From an uncultured Cytophagales bacterium (GTDB lineage Bacteria > Bacteroidota > Bacteroidia > Cytophagales > Thermoflexibacteraceae), in assembly GCA_938039675.1 (NCBI GenBank), contig CALHUI010000011.1, forward strand, positions 1 to 64,000: a DNA stretch of 64,000 bases. The letters run 5' to 3'. Each line of letters begins with the position of its first letter. Position 1 is the stretch's first letter. Position numbers and translations under genes: made by a program. The notes under the pieces were generated by a model that was not told the origin of the DNA, made no database searches, and worked only from the letters and a program-made list of their open reading frames with translations. This document shows, piece after piece, positions 35,336 through 43,690 of this stretch.

Positions 35336-35616
35336 AAGTAACTGAGCAGTTTTTAAACGCATTATCGCAAGCACATTGCACGCTATTATATTGTGCCGTT
35401 TGCAAGTCGTTTATGTGCCATAGGCACTGCATATCGGTAGTAAAATGATACTCTATCCCTTTTTTTGCTTCGTCAGAGGCTGCATATTCATGCTTTTATG
35501 CCCATATGTAACGCCTGCGGCATAGGGATATGAAGATGGTAAATACTTGATGTTGCTACCGATATGCAATGCCTACGGCGTAAATGTGCGCAACAGTCTA
35601 AACCGCTCAGTTACTT
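35336..35616. repeat. 281-bp nested inverted-repeat element (MITE-like)
   Basis: Outer arms: AAGTAACTGAGC (35336-35347) and GCTCAGTTACTT (35605-35616), perfect 12 bp and still similar for five more bases inward. Inner arms: GCATATCGGTAG (35429-35440) and CTACCGATATGC (35556-35567), perfect 12 bp; their outer flanks, TGCCATAGGCACT and AATGCCTACGGCG, are also close complements. A third imperfect hairpin built on CGCC-TGC-GGC lies in the middle (about 35503-35533). There is no open frame of note. The symmetry suggests a non-autonomous mobile or extragenic palindromic element. Confidence 0.75.
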
Positions 35617-35628
35617 GATACGCACAAC

Positions 35629-35657
35629 CCCTGACGGGTCTCTAAGCCCCGTCAGGG
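35629..35657. terminator. strong hairpin beside the nested repeat
   Basis: CCCTGACGGG (35629-35638) / CCCGTCAGGG (35648-35657), perfect 10-bp stem with AA and TT beyond. It is 90 bp past the rlmN stop and can end that transcript; it is a GC-richer variant of the CCTGACAGG family. Confidence 0.6.
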
Positions 35658-35747
35658 TTAATTACTTGCTTTCCGTTTACTTTAGGATAAGCCAGCCAAA
35701 GCAATTATAACAGATGCGGAACTGAAAGAATGATTGCCGTTGAGCGA

Positions 35748-36860
35748 TTAATTTTTATTCCGAATCGCTAATTGCCCGCAGGCTGCGTCAATATCTTTGC
35801 CACGACTGCGCCGCACATTGACAACAACGCCGCGTTTCTCTAAATAAGCTGAAAATTTATCCAACGTTTGCGGGTCGGTATTAACGTATTGTGCCTCTGA
35901 AATGGGATTGTACTCAATGATATTGACCTTTACAGGTACATGCTTGGTGAATTGGTACAATTCTTCCGCATCCTGCAAAGTGTCGTTAAACTTGTAGAAA
36001 ACGATGTACTCAAACGTGATTTCGCCTTTGGTTTTGGCATAAAAGTACTTCAACGCATCGCGCAGGGCTACCAAGCTGTTGCTTTCGTTAATGGGCATAA
36101 TTTGGTTGCGCTTCTCGTCGTTGGCGGCATGGAGCGAAAGTGCCAAATTGAACTTCACTTTGTCGTCGCCCAATTTGCGAATCATTTTGGCGATACCTGC
36201 CGTAGAAACCGTAATGCGCTTAGGCGACCAACCCAAGCCCTCGGGCGAAGTAATCAGGCGAATAGATTCCAACACGTTGGCATAGTTCAGCAGCGGCTCG
36301 CCCATGCCCATGTACACGATGTTGGTCAGCGGCATATTGTAGTTTTGTTTTGCCAAACGGTCAATCAAAACTACTTGGTCGTAAATTTCTGCTGCATCCA
36401 AGTTGCGCACTCTGTCCATATAACCCGTTGCGCAGAACTTACAGGTGAGCGAACAGCCGACCTGCGAAGATACACACGCGGTCATCCGCGTTTCTGTCGG
36501 AATGAGGACACCTTCTACCAGATGCTTGTCGTGGAGTTGCAGCCCGAGTTTAATAGTGCCATCGCTGCTTTTTTGCTGCTGGGCAATAGTTACGGGAAGA
36601 ATGTCAAACTGTTCGGCTAACTGTTCGCGGAGCGTTTGCGGCAGATTGCTCATTGCTGCCACATCGGTTACGGATTTTTTCCAAAGCCACTCCTGAATCT
36701 GTTTGGCACGAAAAGCAGGCTGGCCTTGTGCAGTCATAAAAGCCTGTAAGTCAGCGATGGCTGTTTTGCGCAGGTCTTTCTTGGCAACAAGTTTAACTGT
36801 ACCCGCAGGGGTAGTTATTTTTGGTTCGACAGGCATATTCATGCTGCAAAGTTCGCACAT
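35748..36860 (-). CDS. rlmN: dual-specificity 23S rRNA A2503 / tRNA A37 methyltransferase, radical SAM
   Basis: 370 residues. RlmN methylates C2 of A2503 in 23S rRNA and of A37 in tRNAs. The radical-SAM cluster is CSLTCKFCATG (CxxxCxxC, about 136-146); KRITVSTAGI and YMGMGEPLLNY are family motifs. The mechanistic Cys near the C-terminus is in DAACGQLA. The N-terminal helical domain (FRAKQIQEWLWKK) is present. The start at 36860 gives MCELCSMNMPVEPK; 36842 or 36836 are possible alternatives. It stands alone with a 382-bp upstream gap. Confidence 0.95.
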   Translation of the reverse strand: MCELCSMNMPVEPKITTPAGTVKLVAKKDLRKTAIADLQAFMTAQGQPAFRAKQIQEWLWKKSVTDVAAMSNLPQTLREQLAEQFDILPVTIAQQQKSSDGTIKLGLQLHDKHLVEGVLIPTETRMTACVSSQVGCSLTCKFCATGYMDRVRNLDAAEIYDQVVLIDRLAKQNYNMPLTNIVYMGMGEPLLNYANVLESIRLITSPEGLGWSPKRITVSTAGIAKMIRKLGDDKVKFNLALSLHAANDEKRNQIMPINESNSLVALRDALKYFYAKTKGEITFEYIVFYKFNDTLQDAEELYQFTKHVPVKVNIIEYNPISEAQYVNTDPQTLDKFSAYLEKRGVVVNVRRSRGKDIDAACGQLAIRNKN

Positions 36861-37242
36861 TTGCAGCAGAGAAGCAACCTGTATAAAAGACTGATTATCA
36901 AATCATTTGTTTTTTGCGCATATGCTTATGTACGATAGCCGGATATCCATTTAGTATTCCTTGAATAGTTGTATGGGCATTTTGAAAATGCAGTATTTTT
37001 TTGCAGATTTTTCTTTTATTCAAACGCCCACCGGTATTTTCCCATGTTATCCGCCAAAAGTCCGTGGCGCATTCAGTGTGCTTGTGTAATGTATTGTATC
37101 AACTGCCTGCTTGTACGAAAATAGCTATTATTAGGCAGGAAATTTGTTAAAAGTTACGTTAATGACTGCGTACGTCATTGCGTTATTTCAACCTTCAACA
37201 AAAAGCACGTCTTTTACATAGCATTATTTTGATTGTATTGTG
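36861..37242. other. 382-bp divergent intergenic region, promoters likely, no gene seen
   Basis: Lies between the divergent starts of rlmN and the WD40-OmpA gene. Short palindromes only: GCATTTTGAAAATGC (about 36971-36985) and AATGAC/GTCATT (37161-37166 and 37174-37179). No tRNA or protein frame was found. Confidence 0.4.
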
Positions 37243-38799
37243 ATGAGAACAACATTCTTCAGCAAATTACTTCTCCAAGTGGTCTTGATTGTTTTTGGGG
37301 CATATGGCAGCCTTGCGCAAGAATTTCAGTTGGAGCGCACCCTGCAAGGGCACGAAGGGCAGGTACAAAACATTCGGTTCAGTCCCAACGGCAAAATGAT
37401 TGCCAGCGGTGGCTCCGATGGGCAAATCATTCTCTGGGATGTAGCCACGGGGCGAATCATCCGCAAAATGAAAGGACATGCCAAAACAGTTTATGAGGTA
37501 ACGTTCAATAAAGACGGCTCCTTATTGGCCAGTGCGGGCGAAGAAGGAACAGCCTGCGTATGGGAAGTAGCCACTGGGAAAAATATCGGATGCTTTCAAA
37601 ACAAACCTTTCCCTACGTTTTCAGGCATTTTCAAACAAGATTTGGTATCGGTTTCCTTTGTTGTGTTTTCGCCTGACAGCCGTTATATCTATTTCAGCGG
37701 CGACAATGGCTACATTATGAAAGCCGACCTCAAAACGGCAGTGTCGGGCAGGGTGCAGCCCGCCGAGGTAATTCACTCTACCAACGAACCCAGTGGCAGG
37801 TGGTACAGCACCGTAACAGGCGGTACGGTATCGCAAGACGAAAAATATTTGGTGGTTACGGTTGGCAACTTAGTAAAATTCATAGACCTCAACGACGGGC
37901 TAATGGTGCGCTATTTCCGCTACGAGGGCAACTACCTGAACGATGTGGTAAACGGGCCTTTCCCCAACAGCATTGCTACATGGAGTTATGATGGTAAGGT
38001 TACTTTCTGGAATGCCACCAACGGGCGCATTCTGAACAGCTATCAAGTGTCAGACCCGGAGAATTACAGCGGGGCATCCTTCAGCCGCGATGGCAAACTG
38101 ATGGTAACTTCGGCCTATGGTACATCTGTTAGAATATGGGATTTGAGCAATGGCAAACTGATTGCCACCTTAGGTGGGCACAGGCAAATAGTGCGCATGT
38201 CGCGCTTCAGCCCTACTGACGATTTGATTGCTTCGGGCAGCTACGATGGCAGCATTAAACTCTGGCGACTCAAAAAGCCGGAATCAGAAGAACCGATAAT
38301 AGCCGCAAAGCCTGAACCCAAACCCGCGCCTAAGCCCAACAACGAAGGTATCCCCCCCGCTAATAACTCTTCCAATAGTAGCAACACAGCCAACAGCGGC
38401 AATGCGGGCGGTAAAGAGAGCGGTATTACTTTCAAAGACGAGAAAGTAGAAGTCGGGAAAACCATCCAACTTTCCAACATCTTGTTTGAGCAGAGCAGTT
38501 TCCTGTTACGCCGCGAGTCGTACCCTGAGCTGGATAAATTAGTAGCTTTCTTGAAAGAAAATCCTAATATTTCTATTGAACTGCGCGGTCATACCGATAA
38601 CGTAGGCGACCCGCAAAAAAACCACACCCTTTCCGAAAGGCGCGTAACAGCCGTTAAAAACTACCTGACCCAGCGCGGTATCAGCGAAGAGCGAATTGAA
38701 ACCGCTGCCTTTGGCGGCTCCATGCCAATTGCCGACAACAGCACAGAAGCCGGCCGACAGAAAAACCGACGAGTAGAAATGAAAATCCTGCGATTGTAG
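37243..38799 (+). CDS. secreted WD40-repeat protein with OmpA peptidoglycan-binding domain
   Basis: 518 residues from the ATG at 37243 (a GTG lies one codon before). A signal peptide (to about residue 26, YGSLAQ) is followed by a WD40 propeller (about 30-350) with recognisable repeats such as [21 protein letters not shown] and [21 protein letters not shown] Pro/Lys then Asn/Ser-rich linker (about 350-400) leads to an OmpA-like domain (about 415-518) with [25 protein letters not shown] and the Arg-rich RQKNRRVE end. The OmpA part binds diaminopimelate in peptidoglycan, so the propeller is held in the periplasm, perhaps as a scaffold. PorE-like T9SS anchors have a related layout, but assignment is uncertain. 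Confidence 0.88.
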   Translation: MRTTFFSKLLLQVVLIVFGAYGSLAQEFQLERTLQGHEGQVQNIRFSPNGKMIASGGSDGQIILWDVATGRIIRKMKGHAKTVYEVTFNKDGSLLASAGEEGTACVWEVATGKNIGCFQNKPFPTFSGIFKQDLVSVSFVVFSPDSRYIYFSGDNGYIMKADLKTAVSGRVQPAEVIHSTNEPSGRWYSTVTGGTVSQDEKYLVVTVGNLVKFIDLNDGLMVRYFRYEGNYLNDVVNGPFPNSIATWSYDGKVTFWNATNGRILNSYQVSDPENYSGASFSRDGKLMVTSAYGTSVRIWDLSNGKLIATLGGHRQIVRMSRFSPTDDLIASGSYDGSIKLWRLKKPESEEPIIAAKPEPKPAPKPNNEGIPPANNSSNSSNTANSGNAGGKESGITFKDEKVEVGKTIQLSNILFEQSSFLLRRESYPELDKLVAFLKENPNISIELRGHTDNVGDPQKNHTLSERRVTAVKNYLTQRGISEERIETAAFGGSMPIADNSTEAGRQKNRRVEMKILRL

Positions 38800-38815
38800 T
38801 GAACCCAAAACCCAC

Positions 38816-38848
38816 GGGCTTCGTTGTATTAACGAAGCCCATTTTTTT
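38816..38848 (+). terminator. strong terminator between WD40-OmpA and dnaJ-like genes
   Basis: GGGCTTCGTT (38816-38825) / AACGAAGCCC (38831-38840), 10-bp perfect stem with 5-nt loop, then ATTTTTTT. The next gene starts only 14 bp later, so it must be read from elsewhere or by read-through. Confidence 0.85.
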
Positions 38849-38861
38849 AACTAAAAACAAC

Positions 38862-39806
38862 ATGGAATACAAAGACTATTACAAAATTTTAGGCGTACCT
38901 AAAAATGCCACAGCTGACGATATTAAGAAGGCTTACCGCAAACTGGCAAAACAATATCATCCCGACAAAAATCCGGGCAATAAGGCCGCAGAGGCTAAAT
39001 TTAAAGAAATTACAGAAGCCAACGAGGTACTGAGCGACCCCGAAAAACGCAAATATTACGATAAATTGGGAGCCGATTGGGCAAAATACAGCCAATATGG
39101 CGGCAACCCCGAAGACTTTATGCGCGGCCAAAGCTATGGCGGCGGGCGTTCGTGGCAACAGCAATACCGCCCGCAGGAAGAAGGCGGGTTTAATTTCGGC
39201 GACATCTTCGGCGAAGGTGGCTTCTCTGATTTTTTCAAGCAGTTTTTCGGTGGTGAAGAGCGCACCTCTTCGCGACGTGCCGCAGGTATGCGCGGACAGG
39301 ACTATGAAACCGAAATGGAAATTTCATTGGAAGATGCCGCTCATGGTGTATCGCGCATTTTGGCAGTGATGGATAAAAAACTGCGTATAAAAATCAAGCC
39401 CGGTGTGGCAGACGGTCAGGTGCTCAAACTATCAGGGCATGGCGGCGACAGTAACGTTCCCGGTGGCACTAAAGGCGATTTATTCGTAAAAATCAAGGTA
39501 AAGCCACATAAAAACATCGAGCGCAAAGGCAATGACCTGTACTACACATTGCCTGTCAATAGTTTTACAGCCTTGCTGGGCGATAAGGTTTCCATAGATG
39601 TACTAGGTACGCAAGTAGCCTTTTCTATCCCTAAAAACAGCGACAGCGGCAAGGTTTTCCGCCTAAAAGGCAAGGGTATGCCTGTGTATGACAACCCTGA
39701 ACAGCGCGGCGACCTTTACGTAACACTGCAAATTCACTCGCCAAAGAACCTCAGCGAGGAAGACTTGGCAACCATTCGCCGCATAGCAGAAAAATACAAT
39801 AAGTAG
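38862..39806 (+). CDS. DnaJ-family co-chaperone, CbpA type
   Basis: 314 residues from the ATG at 38862, which starts [12 protein letters not shown] as in the family. The J domain (1-70) has the HPD motif in QYHPDKNPG, which stimulates DnaK ATPase. A Gly/Phe-rich region (about 78-140) follows, then two beta-sandwich substrate-binding domains (about 155-310). There is no cysteine-rich zinc-finger, so it is a CbpA/type-II protein rather than DnaJ itself. It follows a terminator and converges with trpA, with 7 bp between stops. Confidence 0.93.
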   Translation: MEYKDYYKILGVPKNATADDIKKAYRKLAKQYHPDKNPGNKAAEAKFKEITEANEVLSDPEKRKYYDKLGADWAKYSQYGGNPEDFMRGQSYGGGRSWQQQYRPQEEGGFNFGDIFGEGGFSDFFKQFFGGEERTSSRRAAGMRGQDYETEMEISLEDAAHGVSRILAVMDKKLRIKIKPGVADGQVLKLSGHGGDSNVPGGTKGDLFVKIKVKPHKNIERKGNDLYYTLPVNSFTALLGDKVSIDVLGTQVAFSIPKNSDSGKVFRLKGKGMPVYDNPEQRGDLYVTLQIHSPKNLSEEDLATIRRIAEKYNK

Positions 39807-39813
39807 AGACAAG

Positions 39814-40605
39814 CTACCGCAAAGCAGCCACGAATTGTTGTATATCTGTTTCCAAGTCGGTGCTCTGGCTCAGCAGATTGATAAAGGCACTGCCGATAAT
39901 TGCACCTTCTGCGTAGCGACAAGCTCCCTCAAAGGTCGCTTTGTCCGAAATACCAAAACCAATAAGTTTGGGGCTTTTGAGTTGCATGGCAGCTATGCGC
40001 TCAAAATAGCGGCATTGCTCGTCCGAAAAGCCTTGTTTAGCACCGGTTGTGCTGGCCGACGACACCATGTAAATAAAACTTTCTTGCGAAAGTTCGTCTA
40101 TTCGGCGGATGCGTTCCTCTGCTGTTTGCGGCGTAATGAGGAAGATATTAAACAGGCCGTAGCGCTCAAACACAGGTTTGTACTCGCTCAGATATTCGTG
40201 CATGGGCAAATCGGGCAAAATAAGTCCGTCAATGCCGACTTGTTGCGCAGCATAGCAGAAATTTTCAACACCAAACTGAATCACGGGATTCAGGTAGCCC
40301 ATCAGCAGCAACGGTACGTCCGTATATTGGCGGATGTCTTTCAGTTGCTCAAAAAGCAACCGCAAGCTCATCCCATTGTCAAGTGCCTGCTGGCTGCTTT
40401 GCTGAATAGTAGGGCCGTCAGCCAGCGGGTCAGAAAAAGGCATTCCTATTTCAATCATATCTACTCCCGCAGCCGAAAGCGCTCGGATGATGCGCACGGT
40501 GTCTTGCAATTGAGGAAAACCGGCTGTAAAATAAATATTCAAAATGTTGCGCTTAGCAGCGAACAGCAATTGAAGCCGATGGGTAACAGTTTGAGTGTTT
40601 TGCAT
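39814..40605 (-). CDS. trpA: tryptophan synthase alpha subunit
   Basis: 263 residues from the ATG at 40603-40605; an open extension upstream lacks family similarity. TrpA splits indole-3-glycerol phosphate to indole, passed to TrpB. Catalytic Glu in DMIEIGMPFSDPLADGP (about 48) and Asp in GLILPDLPMHE (about 130) are visible, and the phosphate loop VSSASTTGAK (about 180) and GFGISDKATF are present. The other trp genes are not in the window. A downstream dnaJ-like gene converges on it. Confidence 0.95.
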   Translation of the reverse strand: MQNTQTVTHRLQLLFAAKRNILNIYFTAGFPQLQDTVRIIRALSAAGVDMIEIGMPFSDPLADGPTIQQSSQQALDNGMSLRLLFEQLKDIRQYTDVPLLLMGYLNPVIQFGVENFCYAAQQVGIDGLILPDLPMHEYLSEYKPVFERYGLFNIFLITPQTAEERIRRIDELSQESFIYMVSSASTTGAKQGFSDEQCRYFERIAAMQLKSPKLIGFGISDKATFEGACRYAEGAIIGSAFINLLSQSTDLETDIQQFVAALR

Positions 40606-40662
40606 AGCACAAATGTAAGCAAACTTCCAACTACAAATGCGCAAAAGTATGCCGACAAGAAC

Positions 40663-40691
40663 TTGCAAAAAAAGAAAGCATAGTATTTTTA
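40663..40691 (+). promoter_or_regulatory. candidate Bacteroidota-type promoter of the second subtilase
   Basis: TTG at 40663-40665, 18 bp, then TATTTTTA at 40684-40691, close to the Bacteroidota -33 TTG / -7 TAnnTTTG pattern except for the last base. The first ATG follows at 40717. Confidence 0.35.
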
Positions 40692-40716
40692 CATCCGAAA
40701 TAAAATCTACGTATAA

Positions 40717-43128
40717 ATGATGAACCTAAACTATCTTAAAGCGCTACGTATAATCGCTTTTTGGCTTATAAGCAGTTGCTTATAAGCGCAAATTCCGTCT
40801 AATTTAATGAGGACAACAGGCATTAGCGGTAAATCCGGTAATGTACAGAATGCTCTCAATGCAAGAGCAGCCTTGTTAGCACACAATCGCTCTGACCTCC
40901 TTAAAATAGAGAATGGTCGTGTGCTGATTAATGCTGTGGCAACTACCCACACAGACTCTCTCCGTGCTCAACTTGTACGAGCAGGATTTGTTGAAACAGG
41001 TGTAGAAGGACGCATGGTTTCAGGCTTTTTGCCTATAGCTAACGTTGCTCAGCTCGATAATATGAGCTTCCTGCTAGAAGCACGTGCCGTTTTTGCAAAG
41101 AGCAACAACAGTCCAATTAGCCAGGCGGTACAGGCACAGGCAGTAAATATTGCTCGCGAGCGCTACGGCTTGACAGGTAAAGGAGTAAAAGTAGGTGTTC
41201 TTTCAGATAGCTACAATAATCTTGGCGGCGAGGCAGCCGGCATAGCAACAGGCAATCTGCCGGGACCCGGTAATCCTAACGGTAAAACAACACCTGTACA
41301 AGTTTTAAAAGACTTGTCATCTGGTGGTTCTGATGAGGGAAGAGCAATGTTAGAACTCATACACGATATTGTTCCTGATGCTGAATTGGCTTTTGCCACA
41401 GCATTCAGCGGTGATGCAGGCTTTGCACAAAATATTAGGAACTTACATTTTCAGGCAAAATGTGATGTCATTGTAGATGATGTCTCCTATTTCTTACAAC
41501 CATTTTTTCAGCAAGGTATTATTGCTCAGGCTGCTGATGCCGTAGCAGGTGTGGGTTCTATTTACCTATCTTCTGCCGGTAACTTTGGTGGTAATTCGGG
41601 ATATGGTTATGAATCACCTTTTAAACCATCAGGTGTTACAGCTACCGTGAGTGGAGTCATTTATGAGTTGCATAATTTTGCAACAGCTCCGACCGTAGAA
41701 CTATTCCAACAACTTTCTATTCCTCCTTTTGGATTTAACGATATTATCTTGCAATGGGATGAGCCTTTTGCATCAGTTTGTCCCGGATGCCCCGGTGCGA
41801 GAAACAATGTTGACCTATTAATAACAACGTTGTCAGGTCCGACTCCTATTTTTACAGCAGTAAATCTTTCTACAATTGGTGGCGATGCAGTTGATTACTA
41901 TTATTTAGACAATTATTCAACTACTACTCCTATCGTTGTAGGTTTGGTGCTGGGTTACGAAAAAATACCCGGTACACCTACACCGGGTTATGTAAAATAT
42001 GTTGGTTTTTCTAGTGGATTCGGTAGTAGCTCTTTGCTTACTTACACGGTTAATCAAACAGGTAGCGGTACAATGATGGGCAATAACTCAACTTTGGTTA
42101 ATGGATTTACCATTGCAGCAGCACCATTTTTTAAAACACCTGCTTTCGGGGTAAATCCTCCCGTATTAGAGAACTTCTCTTCACGTGGCCGAATAGGTGG
42201 AACGCCCCTTTTCTTTGATACACAAGGAAAAAGGCTTTCTGAACCACTTATTTTATATAAGCCTGATATGACAGGAATTGACGGTGTAAATACCTCGTTT
42301 TTTGGGAACGATAGTCCGGAAGATTCTGATATATTCCCTAACTTCTTCGGAACCTCAGCTGCTGCACCTAATGTAGCTGCTGTTGTCGCAATGATGATTG
42401 AAGCAAACGGAGGAAGGATGAATCCTGCCATTGTACGTCAGATTTTACAAAGCACGTCCATTGATATGGATGATGACCGTACAGCTGTTTTTGATAGAGG
42501 TTTTGACTTTGCGTCTGGTTCTGGTCTGATTAATGCAGCTGCTGCTATAGATGCTATGCCTTTTGGTTCACCAACCAATCTGCGCGGTCGTCCGGGTAGC
42601 GGTAGTGTAGAATTGACGTGGACACTGGCTCCGGGCAAACTGGTTGTTCGTTATGAAATTTATGCCGTTGCATCTGTTGGCAACCCCATTGAAACACTTG
42701 TTGGTACAACAACCGAATCAAATTTTACAGTAAACAACCTAATTAACGGCACTACTTATTCTTTTCGTGTACGCGGGGTAACAGGTAATGGCCGCTTTAC
42801 TGCTTACACAAACCGCATAGATTTGCGTCCTTCAATTATTTTGGCTACGGAAGTTGATGTAAACGCTGTACCTAAGACGACATTCAACGTATATCCTAAC
42901 CCAAGCAAAGGAACTTTTAACATTTATTTCCGCGAAACTATGGCGGGTAACACTGTAAAAATCAGTTTATCTAATGCTGCGGGTCAGGAAATATTTAATA
43001 AGCAAGTAAATTATCCGGGAAGTGTGGAGGACACAATTGATACTGTAGGTTTACCAAGTGGTGTTTACATCTTATGTATTGAGACCGAAAAAGGTGTTCA
43101 TCGACGCAAAATCAGCATCATTCAATAA
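40717..43128 (+). pseudogene. secreted S8-type serine peptidase with FnIII and T9SS sorting domain, signal peptide interrupted by a stop codon
   Basis: From ATG 40717 the frame encodes a signal-peptide-like MMNLNYLKALRIIAFWLISS then C, L, a TAA (40783-40785) and, in the same frame, AQIPSNLM and the rest of the protein, so one nonsense codon separates signal and mature parts. The part from the ATG at 40807 is 773 residues: Asp in VGVLSDSYNN, Asn in SSAGNFGG, Ser in FGTSAAAPNVAA; at the subtilisin His place the sequence is DEGRAMLELIHD, with Glu. A fibronectin-III-like domain (about 595-675) and a sorting domain (FNVYPNPSKGTF onward, about 690-773) follow. Without the signal the product would stay in the cytoplasm. 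Codons look AT-richer than in neighbours. Confidence 0.8.
40764..40787. repeat. 24-bp perfect palindrome over the interrupting stop codon
   Basis: GCTTATAAGCA (40764-40774), 2-nt centre, TGCTTATAAGC (40777-40787). The same ten bases GCTTATAAGC are therefore also a direct repeat with 4-bp spacing. The premature TAA at 40783-40785 lies within the second arm. Confidence 0.7.
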
Positions 43129-43157
43129 TTTCAAATCTTAAATAGAAAATAAATCTT

Positions 43158-43594
43158 ATGAAAAAGCATATTTACATATTGTTTGTCGTGTTTTCGGTTG
43201 TGCTATCCATAACAGGTTGCACTACTAACACCGGCAGCGATAACATCAATGTATTACTACAAATCTTATCCAAACAAGGTGGGGAACATGGCGTGTAAAT
43301 AGCGCTACTTTTGGCGATGAGGAAGCCCCATTTAGCATGTTTGCCGATTATCGCATTACTTTCCGTCCTGACGGTACTTATCAGGTAGTGAACCCTGCTG
43401 GCGCACCTTCTTTCACTCGTAATGCTACTGGTACTTTTACTGTATCTAATCGTTTGCTTAACTTCGATGGCGGTGCAACTATTGCCAGAGAAATAAGTGT
43501 AGGCACTTTAAATCCTAACAGGCTTATGTTTGAGTTTGATGTAGTACTGCCCGGGAAGTCTGCTACAACTTACCGTTTTGAGCTTGTAAGATAA
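43158..43594 (+). pseudogene. small lipoprotein (lipocalin-like), frameshifted
   Basis: The ATG at 43158 begins a lipoprotein signal: MKKHIYILFVVFSVVLSITGC (Cys at 21), then TTNTGSDNINVLLQIL, then leaves frame and stops at 43297-43299. A second frame, open from 43244 to 43594, encodes WGTWRVNSATF, an ADYRITFRPDGTY segment and YRFELVR, the strand pattern of small lipocalin-like proteins. A shift of one base lost (or two gained) between 43244 and about 43282 joins them to about 145 residues. It lies 29 bp after the damaged subtilase and before a strong terminator, so the two were probably one transcript. Its role is unknown. Confidence 0.7.
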
Positions 43595-43615
43595 GATTAA
43601 CTTCCATAAAAAGTA

Positions 43616-43661
43616 AAACAATATAGGCTGTTCCCAGAGTTGGAAATAGCCTATATTGTTT
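43616..43661. terminator. terminator before the CHAT protein gene
   Basis: Perfect 14-bp stem AAACAATATAGGCT (43616-43629) / AGCCTATATTGTTT (43648-43661) with an inner TTCC/GGAA pairing (43631-43634 and 43642-43645), followed by TAATTTTAAT. It separates the lipoprotein from the CHAT gene, which begins 30 bp further. Confidence 0.8.
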
Positions 43662-43690
43662 AATTTTAATACATAAAATTATTTTTTTAC

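Noticed and set aside
35336-35616. CRISPR array
   Set aside because: The repeats are inverted and nested, not regularly spaced direct repeats, and no cas gene is near.
36861-37242. Possible tRNA or small RNA gene
   Set aside because: No cloverleaf with conserved T-loop could be drawn; only short palindromes are present.
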